A stretch of DNA of 64,000 nt from Synechococcus sp. MEDNS5 (lineage in GTDB: Bacteria > Cyanobacteriota > Cyanobacteriia > PCC-6307 > Cyanobiaceae), in NCBI RefSeq assembly GCF_014279875.1, contig NZ_CP047952.1:2170001-2234000 (forward strand), read 5' to 3'. Position 1 is the stretch's first letter. Every line of letters starts with the position of its first letter. A model generated the notes under the pieces. The model had not been told where the DNA came from, searched no databases, and saw only the letters and a list, made by a program, of their open reading frames with translations. Below are positions 9,053 to 17,664 of the stretch, piece after piece. A program made the position numbers and the translations under genes.

Positions 9053-10243
9053 TTAGGTGCTTGCGGAGGGAAGCCGGTCTTCAAGCGGGCTCCACTGACG
9101 CATCGAACAGCCCGTATAGATCTGAGAGGGCCGGAAAATGCGGTTGGCGCCGAGCTGTTCCCGCCAGTGGGCAAGCCATCCCGCCACCCGGGCGATGGCA
9201 AACACAGGCGTGAACAGATCCCTTGGAATTCCGAGCTTGCGGTAAACCAAGCCGGAGTAGAAGTCCACATTGGGGAAAATCCCTTTCGGACCCAGGCGAC
9301 GTTCGGCAGCCGCTTCGAGGGCACGAGCCACGTCGTACATCTCGTCGTGGCCGAAGCGGGCAAACAGCTCTTCGGCCAGCGCCTGAAGAATCACGGCACG
9401 GGGGTCCTTAACCCGATACTCCCGATGGCCGAAACCCATGACTTTGCGTTTGCTAGCCATGGCCGCGTCAAGGTAATCAGCTGCACGGTCTGCTGTACCG
9501 ATCTCATCCAGCATGGCCAGCACATCTTCATTGGCCCCTCCATGCAGAGGGCCAGCCAGGGTTCCCACAGCTGAAGCGACCACGGCATAGGGATCGGTCA
9601 GCGTGCTGGCCGTCACCCTCGCACTGAACGTGCTGGCGTTCAGGCTGTGTTCCGCATGCAGGATCAGGCAACGGTCAAAGATCCTCGACGCCAGAGGGTC
9701 AGGCTCACGCTCCATGAGCATGTAGAGGAAGTTGGCCGAATAGGCCAGGTCATCCCGAGGTTGGATCGGATCCTGTCCTTTGCGGATCAGCTGAAAGGCC
9801 GCGACCATCGTGGGGATCTTGGCGATCAACCGCACCACGGCGTCATAGATGTATTGGGGGTCATCGATGGCGCGCCGGGAATAAAACAAGCCAAGCGAGG
9901 CCGCACTGGACTGCAGAGCATCCATCGGATGACCATCCGATGGAAAACACTTCATCATGTCGCGCACGCGGAAGCTCACCCTTCGGTGCATCTGCACTTC
10001 CTGCTCGAAATCCCTCAACTGCTGCGGGTTGGGCAATTCACCCCAGATCAGCAAGTAGGTGGTTTCCAAGAAACTGCAGTGAGACGCGAGAACATCAACG
10101 GGATAACCGCGATAGGAAAGCAGCCCCTTTTGCCCGTCGATGTCGCAGATTGACGACTGCGTTGCAGGAACCCCTTCCAAGCCAGGACGGAACACCAGAC
10201 CGGTGCGCTCATGACGGATTTCAGCACTCTCGCTCCGACTCAC
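9053..10243 (-). CDS. gltA: Citrate synthase
   Basis: A 396-residue enzyme condensing oxaloacetate and acetyl-CoA. The active-site segments are present: GPLHGGANEDVLAMLDEIG with the first catalytic His, MGFGHREYRVKDPRA with the second, and FPNVDFYSGLVYRKLGIP with the Asp. I chose GTG 10243 (protein starting SRSESAEIRHERTGLVFRPG) because the frame otherwise runs into sixA; it lies 25 bases after the sixA stop. It supplies 2-oxoglutarate for nitrogen assimilation in cyanobacteria. It is followed by ndhA after 24 bases. Confidence 0.92.
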   Translation of the reverse strand: MSRSESAEIRHERTGLVFRPGLEGVPATQSSICDIDGQKGLLSYRGYPVDVLASHCSFLETTYLLIWGELPNPQQLRDFEQEVQMHRRVSFRVRDMMKCFPSDGHPMDALQSSAASLGLFYSRRAIDDPQYIYDAVVRLIAKIPTMVAAFQLIRKGQDPIQPRDDLAYSANFLYMLMEREPDPLASRIFDRCLILHAEHSLNASTFSARVTASTLTDPYAVVASAVGTLAGPLHGGANEDVLAMLDEIGTADRAADYLDAAMASKRKVMGFGHREYRVKDPRAVILQALAEELFARFGHDEMYDVARALEAAAERRLGPKGIFPNVDFYSGLVYRKLGIPRDLFTPVFAIARVAGWLAHWREQLGANRIFRPSQIYTGCSMRQWSPLEDRLPSAST

Positions 10244-10268
10244 CGTCTCCCCACAACTCAAAAGCAAC

Positions 10269-10769
10269 TTAAACGGAGCTTGGGAGCAGGAGTCGCGGTT
10301 TAAGCAAAGCCTGGAGCTCTGCATGTCCGAAGGGATCGATGTGAAGGGCATCCCAGGAGAGATGGCAGAAGCCTGCTTTCCGCAAGCGCAGCCCCCCGGG
10401 TGCAGCCCCGATGAGTGCAGCGGCTATTCCGCTCAGATCGGGTTCATGGCCGACCAGGAGACATCGACCGTGAAGGGATCTCACTAAAGGCCTTGGATCA
10501 CCCCCAGGCGCCAGGGTGGTCTCGATCCTCTTCACCGAAGCCAGACCTACCTGAACGGCCAAGTCGGCAGTCTCCACGGCCCGCCTGTAAGGACTGCAGA
10601 GCATCTGGTCGGCTTGATAACCAAGAGCCTTAAGGCGGTAAGCCACAGCAAGCGTGCGCTGCTCTCCGAGCACCGTCAGGGGGCGATCTGGATGGTCCTG
10701 CCCATGCTCCCGTTCAGCAGCGATGCCATGACGGAACAAGAAAAGATCAACCGAGACGGAGTCGGGCAT
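10269..10769 (-). CDS. sixA: SixA-type phosphohistidine phosphatase
   Basis: A 166-residue histidine-phosphatase-fold protein. It opens with MPDSVSVDLFLFRHGIAAE, where the RHG carries the phospho-accepting His, and ends its core with CLLVGHEPDLSG, the second active-site His. The short size without insertions matches SixA, which removes phosphate from phosphohistidine in signalling proteins. The chosen ATG overlaps the end of the DUF3352 gene by 23 bases, so the two are probably translationally coupled; the physiological target is not shown. Confidence 0.85.
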   Translation of the reverse strand: MPDSVSVDLFLFRHGIAAEREHGQDHPDRPLTVLGEQRTLAVAYRLKALGYQADQMLCSPYRRAVETADLAVQVGLASVKRIETTLAPGGDPRPLVRSLHGRCLLVGHEPDLSGIAAALIGAAPGGLRLRKAGFCHLSWDALHIDPFGHAELQALLKPRLLLPSSV

Positions 10770-12378
10770 GCAGGCGCAGGCTGCTCGCCTCCCCACTCTG
10801 ACTCGACGTCTGATCTGGCGCTGCGACCAGAGTGAGACTCTGCACCGCAGGGCTCAGTGAACGTCCTCCCAGGCCCTGGAGAAGAATCCATGGACGCCAC
10901 TGGGCGAGCCCATCCCGACTCGGATCGGCAGCAAGAGCGAGCTGTTGCGTGATCGGCGCCTTGGCCTGACTGCGCAGCTCCTGAAGTTGCTGCTTGAGAC
11001 CGGTCGAATCGCCCCCAGTTCGACGCTGACGCAGTGCCTCAAGGGTCTGTCCCCACCAGTTCAAGCGAGAATCGTGTTCTAAAGCAACGGCCAGATCCGC
11101 CGTCAGCGACTCCTCACCATGGCGACGTTGACGCACCAGCCTGGTCCAGACCTCAAGCGATTGCCCATCGGCATCCAGCGTGGATCCCACGAGGCCATCC
11201 TGCTCAAGCTTGCTGCTCACGGCCTCCGATGGTGGTGAATCCGCGCGGGTCCCGAGAAGCCAACCCGCCTCACCCTTTTGGAGAAGCAGTGGGCCGGAGT
11301 CGAGAGCAACAACGGCCGCTGCTCCTTCCGCAGAGGCGGAGTCCAACGTCCGTTGCAGAACTGGAGCAATCCACTGCGCCAAGGGATTGCGGCTGTCGGG
11401 ATTGATCAATGCCTGGGGCGCTGACAGCAGAGCTAGCGCCTGGGCATCCCCCCCTGCACCGGCAAGAAGTGCCTCAGCATCTGGACGTCCATCCGCCTCA
11501 GGAATCACCTCATCGCGAAAGCGAACCAAAGCACTTAGGTCAAGATCCGTCCCATGGGTGACCAGGCCAGCCACCAAACCGGAGAGATCACCACGGTCTG
11601 CGATCGCAGCCGGAACACCCAGCCAGCGCTTCATTGCGGCCGGACTTGCCGTAAGAAACGCCACACCCGAACCGAGTGATTTCAAATCGTTGGCAAGGTC
11701 TTCGTCACCTTGAAGGTGCAAACTTTCGAGCTGCGACACATCCAGGGCCTGCTCCAACACCCCTCGACCTGACGCCAAGAGCAGCAGGTCATCGTCGATC
11801 AGTGCCGTGGCAATCGGCTGGGGATCACGACCCAACAGGGCACCCCGACCACTGATCACGCCCATGCCCCGATACCGGGTGATCTGCAAGTCAGTCCCTG
11901 CCAGGCTGCGAGTTTGCCAAAAACGCTGCAGAAAACGTCTGGCTCCGTCGTCGTCCTGACTGGAGAGGGCCAGAACCCACCCCAAACCGCCCTGATCGCC
12001 AGCTTTGGAGCTGCTGTCATTCAGCACAGCAAAACTGACCTGCGGGCCGATCCAGTCCACCAGCTCGTCGTTGAAATTCAGCCCTGCCAAGGCGAACGCG
12101 CCATCACGGAGCTGGCGGGTGCTTTCATTCACGGCCTGCCTCTGACGCACCGGAGCGACAGCTCGGGCATAGGCCGGGATTCGAGACGGATCCACCAACC
12201 AATTCAAGGTGAGTTCAGCATCGCGGGGCATGAACCGTGCCGCCCGACTGAGTTCCAGCGGGCGATCAACGATCCGTAGCGGACTCTGTCTGGCCATCGC
12301 CCACCACACGCCAAGGGCAAGGGTGAGGAGCACCATGGCCGATGTGACAAGAGCGAGCAGGAACGAACGCCCCTTCAT
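10747..12378 (-). CDS. DUF3352-type membrane-anchored protein
   Basis: A 543-residue protein with one N-terminal membrane segment (SFLLALVTSAMVLLTLALGV) and a long extracytoplasmic part. The middle region fits the DUF3352 family of cyanobacterial surface or periplasmic proteins: RFMPRDAELTLNWLVDPSRI, LAGLNFNDELVDWIGPQVSF and repeated 'GVLEQALDVSQ' type helices. The function is unknown. I chose ATG 12378 because the hydrophobic segment follows at once. It is the first gene of the minus-strand block leading to sixA and gltA, and is divergent from the rhodanese gene across a 76-base gap containing a perfect palindrome. Confidence 0.8.
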   Translation of the reverse strand: MKGRSFLLALVTSAMVLLTLALGVWWAMARQSPLRIVDRPLELSRAARFMPRDAELTLNWLVDPSRIPAYARAVAPVRQRQAVNESTRQLRDGAFALAGLNFNDELVDWIGPQVSFAVLNDSSSKAGDQGGLGWVLALSSQDDDGARRFLQRFWQTRSLAGTDLQITRYRGMGVISGRGALLGRDPQPIATALIDDDLLLLASGRGVLEQALDVSQLESLHLQGDEDLANDLKSLGSGVAFLTASPAAMKRWLGVPAAIADRGDLSGLVAGLVTHGTDLDLSALVRFRDEVIPEADGRPDAEALLAGAGGDAQALALLSAPQALINPDSRNPLAQWIAPVLQRTLDSASAEGAAAVVALDSGPLLLQKGEAGWLLGTRADSPPSEAVSSKLEQDGLVGSTLDADGQSLEVWTRLVRQRRHGEESLTADLAVALEHDSRLNWWGQTLEALRQRRTGGDSTGLKQQLQELRSQAKAPITQQLALAADPSRDGLAQWRPWILLQGLGGRSLSPAVQSLTLVAAPDQTSSQSGEASSLRLHARLRLG

Positions 12379-12410
12379 GGACAAGCGGTGAAGGACATCA
12401 GAGTCATCTT

Positions 12411-12429
12411 CATGCATCAAGGATGCATG
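12411..12429. promoter_or_regulatory. Perfect 19-base palindrome between divergent genes
   Basis: CATGCATC and GATGCATG arms of 8 bases surround a 3-base spacer, with no mismatches. It lies in the 76-base gap between the DUF3352 gene (start 12378) and the rhodanese gene (start 12455), about 30 bases from each start. This is a good position for an operator acting on both promoters. A transcribed hairpin is the alternative. Confidence 0.4.
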
Positions 12430-12454
12430 GCCAGCCCAGAGCCAGACTGATGCG

Positions 12455-12805
12455 ATGAACCAACGCACGCCTCAACCCCTGAAAGCCGTCGAGCTGGCGG
12501 CCTGGCTGGAGAGGGAACCTGAGTTGACCCTGGTCGACGTTCGTGAGCACAGAGAACTGACGATCGCTGCATTTCCTTACCCAGTGGAGCATTTGCCGTT
12601 AAGCGAAGCGGAGCAGTGGATGGATGCGATCGACCAGCGGCTGCCGGCTTCTCGGGTCGTGGTTGTGCTTTGCCATGCAGGGGTGCGCAGCTGGAACTTC
12701 GGATGTTGGCTGCTGGAACGCAATCCATCGCAGGAGGTCTGGAATCTGGAGGGTGGTATTGATGCCTGGAGCCTTGCTGTGGATTCCTCCGTACCCCGCT
12801 ACTGA
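12455..12805 (+). CDS. Rhodanese-like sulfurtransferase, single domain
   Basis: A 116-residue rhodanese-homology domain. VDVREHRELTIAAFPYPVEH is the CH2A-type region, and CHAGVRSWNFGCWLL is the active-site loop with Cys73. Such proteins transfer sulfane sulfur from thiosulfate or protein persulfides, but the partner is unknown. It precedes hrcA by about 50 bases on the same strand. A divergent palindrome lies just upstream. Confidence 0.85.
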   Translation: MNQRTPQPLKAVELAAWLEREPELTLVDVREHRELTIAAFPYPVEHLPLSEAEQWMDAIDQRLPASRVVVVLCHAGVRSWNFGCWLLERNPSQEVWNLEGGIDAWSLAVDSSVPRY

Positions 12806-12857
12806 ACGCGGTCGCGCTCCAAATCCAAGGAATCATCCGTACGATCAAACCATCTCA

Positions 12858-13859
12858 TTGACTGCTGTGGAGCTCCTGCCCCGACGCCAACAGGAAGTGC
12901 TGCAGGCCACGGTCCATCACTACGTGGACACGATCGAGCCGGTGGGAAGCAAAACCCTTGTTCAGCGTTTTGGGCTCCAGGCAAGCTCAGCCACGGTTCG
13001 TTCGGCGATGGGAGCTCTTGAGCAAAAAGGGCTGCTGGTTCAGCCCCATCCATCCGCCGGTCGGATTCCCAGTCCGAGGGGATACCGCCACTACGTGGAC
13101 TGTTTGCTGCCGAAGCCTGGAGCCGCCGTTCACCATCTCGAGCAGGAGCTCACCCAACTGAGCTTGCGCTGGGCAGCACTCGATGATCTGCTGCAGCAGC
13201 TGGCACGGCGTCTGACCGATTTCACGGGGCTGATGAGCCTGATCACCCTGCCGCAACCGACAGAACAGCGACTTCACGCGATCCGCCTGGTCCGTACAGA
13301 CGAAAGGCTTTTGGTAATGCTGGTGGCTGATTCCAGCCAAACCCATCACCTCAATCTGCGTTTGCCCTATGGCTGTGCCCATCAGGTGGCAGCCCTCGAA
13401 CGCTGGACCGATGACCAACTGCGTCAATCCGGACAGCTCGGCTGGGAGTCCTTACCCCAGCAGCTGCAAACCTGCGGTCAGGCGCTGAGGGAAGCCATCG
13501 AACACAAGGATCCCTTCATCAGCCCAAACGAGCAGAGCGCTCACGTTCACGGCGTTTCAAGACTGGTGGCACAGCCTGAATTCAGCGACAGCGCCAAAGT
13601 GCGCCCCCTCCTGGATCTGATGGATTGCAACCCAGCTGCCTTCATCCCCAGCGAGCCCTGTCGTGATCACTGGGTCTGGATCGGCGGGGAGCATCCTCAC
13701 ACCGCCTTGAGCGACTGTTCCGTGATCCAATCGAGCTACCGCAGCGGCGAAGGCTCTGTCGGGCAAGTTGCTCTGGTGGGCCCGATGCGCATGGCTTACG
13801 CCACGGCACGAGCAGCCGTTCAATGTGTCGCGAAACACCTCAACAATCTTCTGAGCTGA
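12858..13859 (+). CDS. hrcA: Heat-inducible transcription repressor HrcA
   Basis: A 333-residue HrcA: a winged-helix domain (LLPRRQQEVLQATVHHYVDT, IEPVGSKTLVQRFGLQASSA, then TVRSAMGALEQKGLL) followed by HPSAGRIPSPRGYRHYVDCL and a GAF-like regulatory part. HrcA normally represses groESL and dnaK operons by binding CIRCE elements. No CIRCE-like repeat was seen in the window, so its targets lie elsewhere. I chose TTG 12858 (reading LTAVELLPRRQQ) because it is where homology should begin; GTG 12867 is an alternative. The next gene starts immediately after its stop. Confidence 0.9.
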   Translation: MTAVELLPRRQQEVLQATVHHYVDTIEPVGSKTLVQRFGLQASSATVRSAMGALEQKGLLVQPHPSAGRIPSPRGYRHYVDCLLPKPGAAVHHLEQELTQLSLRWAALDDLLQQLARRLTDFTGLMSLITLPQPTEQRLHAIRLVRTDERLLVMLVADSSQTHHLNLRLPYGCAHQVAALERWTDDQLRQSGQLGWESLPQQLQTCGQALREAIEHKDPFISPNEQSAHVHGVSRLVAQPEFSDSAKVRPLLDLMDCNPAAFIPSEPCRDHWVWIGGEHPHTALSDCSVIQSSYRSGEGSVGQVALVGPMRMAYATARAAVQCVAKHLNNLLS

Positions 13860-15083
13860 GTGACACACCCGAGGCAGCCATGCCACTTCCGTCAGGTCCT
13901 GATGTGGTCTGCAGGAATCACGATGCTGGCCTTGGGTCTTTGGGCTGGGACAACCTTCCATGCCAAACGATCAGCCTTGATCGCTCCGGAAGGAGACGTG
14001 AATCCAAACAAAAACATTGCGGTCGCAACATCAAATATTGAATTGCTGCAGAACGAGAATCCAAAGCCTTACGTTTTCGCTCAGTCACTCCCTTTAACAG
14101 GACCTGCTGCGCACCTGGGCAGGAGCTACAGCAGGGGAATTGATGCCGCGCTTCGCGAGATTAATCAGGCTGGCGGAATCAACGGACGTCCTGTGAAAAT
14201 CTGGCGCTTGGATGACAAGTATGAACCCAACTTGACCATCGACAACACGGCACTGTTCACAAAGCAACCAGAAGTTCTGGGTCTCTTCGGGTATGTGGGT
14301 ACTCCCACAACCAAAGCCATTCTCAACCAAGCGATCAAGGCCAGGCTTCCCATCATCGCGCCGATGACAGGGGCCAGCGCGCTACGACAGCCACAACAGG
14401 TCAATCTTGTGCACTACCGCTCGAGTTACGCCCAAGAAGCGAATCGCATCATCAACCATCTCATCAATGATGGATATGTGCGCATCGCCATTGCCTACCA
14501 GAACGACGCCTACGGGAAAGATGTCCTGACAAGTCTCAGAACAGCCTTACAACGCCATGGTCTCGAGCCAGCAAGCAGTGTGCCACTGCCTAGGAACTCT
14601 ACCCGCATCAGAGCAGCTGCAATCAGTCTTTATCAGAGCGATCCAGACGCGCTCGTGGTGATTTCCACCAGTCAAACCATGAGTGCCGTCGTCTCCAGAC
14701 TCCATCGCATGGGGAGCCATCCACAGTTGATGACTATTTCTTTCATCGGGACGAAAGCACTGTTCGACGATCTTCCTCAGAGCGCTTCCTATGGAATCGG
14801 CGTCACACAAGTTGTTCCTTTCCCTTGGGATCGTCGCCAACCCGATGTGAAGCGGTACCAAAAAGTGTTACAAAAACAAAGCGACCAGCCTGATTTTGAT
14901 TTCGTCAGCCTTGAGGGTTTCCTTGCGACTGAATGGCTCATCAACGCACTGAAAAATCTAGGCCCTCAGCTCAATAGAGCATCACTGGTCAAGGAACTTA
15001 AACGCACATCACCCATCCAAAACGGCCAGGGCACTCGGAATGTGGATTTAGTGTTTCTTGGCAGTGGCCCTTGGGAACCCTAA
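13860..15083 (+). CDS. Solitary type I periplasmic binding protein (branched-chain amino acid / LivK type)
   Basis: A 407-residue protein with an N-terminal hydrophobic segment (residues 15-35, MWSAGITMLALGLWAGTTFH) that could be a signal peptide or a membrane anchor, followed by a Peripla_BP_6-like fold. Characteristic parts are SLPLTGPAAHLGRSYSRGID, INQAGGINGRPVKIWRLDDK, GLFGYVGTPTTKAILN and IAIAYQNDAYGKDVL. No lipobox Cys follows the hydrophobic segment. The start is GTG directly after the hrcA stop; ATG 13902 would give a shorter, cleaner signal peptide. There is no ABC permease or ATPase nearby. The next gene is the convergent pLGIC homologue, which suggests a sensing rather than a transport role. 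The ligand is unknown. Confidence 0.8.
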   Translation: MTHPRQPCHFRQVLMWSAGITMLALGLWAGTTFHAKRSALIAPEGDVNPNKNIAVATSNIELLQNENPKPYVFAQSLPLTGPAAHLGRSYSRGIDAALREINQAGGINGRPVKIWRLDDKYEPNLTIDNTALFTKQPEVLGLFGYVGTPTTKAILNQAIKARLPIIAPMTGASALRQPQQVNLVHYRSSYAQEANRIINHLINDGYVRIAIAYQNDAYGKDVLTSLRTALQRHGLEPASSVPLPRNSTRIRAAAISLYQSDPDALVVISTSQTMSAVVSRLHRMGSHPQLMTISFIGTKALFDDLPQSASYGIGVTQVVPFPWDRRQPDVKRYQKVLQKQSDQPDFDFVSLEGFLATEWLINALKNLGPQLNRASLVKELKRTSPIQNGQGTRNVDLVFLGSGPWEP

Positions 15084-15106
15084 GCTAGGGCCCATCCGGA
15101 TACTCC

Positions 15107-16330
15107 TTAAGTCAACAACCAAGTTATCAGCGAAACTCCGACCAAAATCGAAAGCGAGAGCGAAGGCCAGATCTGTTCTAAAAACAACTCCCTACGCAAC
15201 AACAATCTACGAAGATCAGGGTCTTGCACACTAGAGGATCGACGCTTGATGGCCTCGAGATAGAGCACCAAGCCAAAACTCATAAACGACGTTAGATACG
15301 CAACCACATACACAGAATCCATAAACGTAAGATAAGAAAGATCCGGCAGATTCGATTTATAGCCCTCCTGTAAAAATATCAACGTCAAAAGCACAGCGAC
15401 GGGAATTTCAATTCGGAATTCAGTCAATACACGCGTAATCAAAACGACCGATGCCATAACAACGATCAACGGCTGAATCAAGGTCCAGAAGGCCGACCAA
15501 CTCGATCGCTGATAAGAGGAGTCAAAAATAAGCTGACTAAATTCATTATCTTCAGCACTGAAACCGAGGCCCGAGGAAAAATGATGACGATACTCACCTA
15601 TGGACCACCCTCTAGAGAGCCACCCAGGGAGAGACGAATACAGCCCTAAACCGCTATCGCGAAGATCAGGAATCAGTCGAAAATTTTCGAAGACCAAGTC
15701 GCCAAAAGGATCTTCTGCCTCAAGAACGACGGGAAGACTAACCGAATTAAACGGAAACTGGCGCAAATCCAAAGCATCAATATAAAACTGACCTGTATAA
15801 ACAAATCCCTGGGAAAACAACCCTTTCCCAAGCTCACGCGACTCGCGAAGAGGTGTAATCGCAGTGGTTTCGGGATTGATATCGTTCTCGAAACTAATGA
15901 CCTCCTCAATACTCAGCTCTAGCCCAGACAGGTAGTCTTGAAAAGCTTGATCCCACTGCATCCAAAGATAGCCCTTGCTTGAAAAAGCGGGAATCTCAAG
16001 ATCAACGTCAAAATTATTTGTCACATATATACCCGCATATACCTTGTAAGGAGCTTTTTCCAGAAGCTCCGCATCCCGCTTCACCTCAAGACCCTGAAGC
16101 GGCTTACCTCGAGAGGCCACACCCGAAGCTTCATTCACAATATGCGGCGTACTTGTGAGGCGCAGAAGCTCTCTTGATTGAACAATGTCGGTCGATTCAT
16201 AACCCAGGAATCGACCAAGCAAAATCATTGAGGTCGCCACCACAATGAGCAACAGAACGTTCCAACGTTTTTGACGTTGGTCTGGGAGCCGCGGCAGAAG
16301 AAGGCGCAGGCGGTTAACGATGCGCTTCAT
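15107..16330 (-). CDS. Pentameric ligand-gated ion channel homologue (prokaryotic Cys-loop-like receptor)
   Basis: A 407-residue protein. An N-terminal hydrophobic segment (24-42) precedes an extracellular beta-rich domain (about 95-275) with KVYAGIYVTNNFDVDLEIPA and the LRQFPFNSVSLPVVLEAEDP loop. Four C-terminal helices follow: M1 (280-302), M2 (306-323), M3 (337-358) and M4 (386-406). EFRIEIPVAVLLTLIFLQ then SNLPDLSYLTFMD matches the M2, M2-M3 loop and M3 start of GLIC-type channels. Counting back from NLP, Glu304 falls at the -2' position that gives cation selectivity in GLIC. No Cys is present, as in other prokaryotic members. ATG 16330 has AAGGGG 7 bases upstream. The gene follows trpB by 45 bases. 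Confidence 0.85.
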   Translation of the reverse strand: MKRIVNRLRLLLPRLPDQRQKRWNVLLLIVVATSMILLGRFLGYESTDIVQSRELLRLTSTPHIVNEASGVASRGKPLQGLEVKRDAELLEKAPYKVYAGIYVTNNFDVDLEIPAFSSKGYLWMQWDQAFQDYLSGLELSIEEVISFENDINPETTAITPLRESRELGKGLFSQGFVYTGQFYIDALDLRQFPFNSVSLPVVLEAEDPFGDLVFENFRLIPDLRDSGLGLYSSLPGWLSRGWSIGEYRHHFSSGLGFSAEDNEFSQLIFDSSYQRSSWSAFWTLIQPLIVVMASVVLITRVLTEFRIEIPVAVLLTLIFLQEGYKSNLPDLSYLTFMDSVYVVAYLTSFMSFGLVLYLEAIKRRSSSVQDPDLRRLLLRRELFLEQIWPSLSLSILVGVSLITWLLT

Positions 16331-16337
16331 AAGCAAT

Positions 16338-16343
16338 CCCCTT
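16338..16343 (-). promoter_or_regulatory. Ribosome binding site of the pLGIC gene
   Basis: AAGGGG on the minus strand lies 7 bases before ATG 16330. It decides the start against the in-frame TTG two codons upstream, which would overlap the spacer. The 45-base gap to trpB shows no obvious terminator, so read-through from trpB is possible. Confidence 0.45.
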
Positions 16344-16375
16344 CAGAGACCAAGCTCAGAAAAGGCATGGCTGAA

Positions 16376-17626
16376 TCAGAGGGCGTCTCCGAGGCGTTCC
16401 GCCACGGTATTGACGTCTTTGTCGCCGCGGCCTGAGCAGTTGATCACCAACTCAGTTCCGGGAGAGAGCGTGGGACAAAGCGTCTCCAGCCAGGCGAAGG
16501 CATGAGCCGTTTCCAGTGCGGGAATGATCCCTTCCAGACGACTCACGAGCTGCAAGGCTTCCAGCGCCTCGGCGTCAGTGACGGCACCGTATTCAGCTCG
16601 CCCGATTTCACGCAGGTAGCTGTGTTCAGGGCCGACACCTGGGTAGTCCAGACCAGCACTGATGGAATGGGCTTCCTGCACCTGACCGTCCTGGTCTTGC
16701 AAGAGGAGACTCATCGCCCCGTGCAGCACGCCTACCCGTCCTTCAGTGATGGTGGCGGCATGGCGTCCTGTCGCGACGCCGTCACCAGCGGCTTCCACGC
16801 CAATCAGACGCACATCGGTGCATTCAACAAAGGGGTGGAACAGTCCCATCGCATTCGATCCCCCGCCGACGCAGGCCATCAGCACATCAGGCAACCGTCC
16901 GAATGCCTCCCGGCACTGCTGCCGGGTTTCCTGGCCGATGACCGCGTGAAAGTCACGCACCAGCATTGGGTAGGGGTGGGGACCCGCCACGGACCCGAGG
17001 ATGTAATGCGTGGTCTCCACATTGGTGACCCAGTCACGGATCGCCTCACTGGTGGCGTCCTTGAGGGTGGCCGTTCCTGCGGTGACAGGGTGCACGGTGG
17101 CGCCCAACAGACGCATGCGGAACACATTCAAGGACTGACGGCGCATGTCTTCGGCGCCCATGTACACCACGCACTCCAAACCGAAGCGGGCACAAACCGT
17201 GGCAGTGGCCACACCGTGCTGGCCAGCACCGGTTTCAGCGATCACCCGCTTCTTGCCCATGCGCAGAGCCAGAAGGGCCTGACCCAGCGCGTTGTTGATC
17301 TTATGGGCGCCGGTGTGATTGAGATCTTCCCGCTTCAGCCAGATGCGGGGGCCACCGTCGGCACGGCGGTAGTGCTCTGTGAGCCGTTCCGCCTCGTACA
17401 GCGGTGTGGCCCGACCGACGTAGTTCTTTAGGAGCCGATTGAGTTCCGCGGTGAACGCGGGATCCTTCCAGGCCTCAGCAGCCGCCACTTCCAGCTCGGC
17501 CAGTGCCGGCATCAGTGTTTCAGGTACGTACTGACCGCCGTAACGCCCAAAACGTCCGGCTGCCGCCGGACGCGAGCTAACGGCGAGATCAGAGGCAGAG
17601 GGTTTAGAAGGCAGGGTGCTGGTCAC
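16376..17626 (-). CDS. trpB: Tryptophan synthase beta chain
   Basis: A 416-residue PLP enzyme joining indole and serine. [20 protein letters not shown] at the N-terminus, [20 protein letters not shown] with the PLP Lys, [20 protein letters not shown], and [16 protein letters not shown] with the phosphate-binding glycines are all intact. The first 25 residues ([19 protein letters not shown]) are a low-complexity extension. No other trp synthesis gene is adjacent, as is usual for scattered trp genes in cyanobacteria. The pLGIC gene follows downstream on the same strand. Confidence 0.97.
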   Translation of the reverse strand: MTSTLPSKPSASDLAVSSRPAAAGRFGRYGGQYVPETLMPALAELEVAAAEAWKDPAFTAELNRLLKNYVGRATPLYEAERLTEHYRRADGGPRIWLKREDLNHTGAHKINNALGQALLALRMGKKRVIAETGAGQHGVATATVCARFGLECVVYMGAEDMRRQSLNVFRMRLLGATVHPVTAGTATLKDATSEAIRDWVTNVETTHYILGSVAGPHPYPMLVRDFHAVIGQETRQQCREAFGRLPDVLMACVGGGSNAMGLFHPFVECTDVRLIGVEAAGDGVATGRHAATITEGRVGVLHGAMSLLLQDQDGQVQEAHSISAGLDYPGVGPEHSYLREIGRAEYGAVTDAEALEALQLVSRLEGIIPALETAHAFAWLETLCPTLSPGTELVINCSGRGDKDVNTVAERLGDAL

Positions 17627-17664
17627 GAAAAAACGGACCGCGCGCGCGACCCTTGAGCGTTGAC

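Noticed and set aside
12806-13859. CIRCE element for HrcA autoregulation
   Set aside because: No TTAGCACTC/GAGTGCTAA inverted repeat was found near hrcA or elsewhere by eye.
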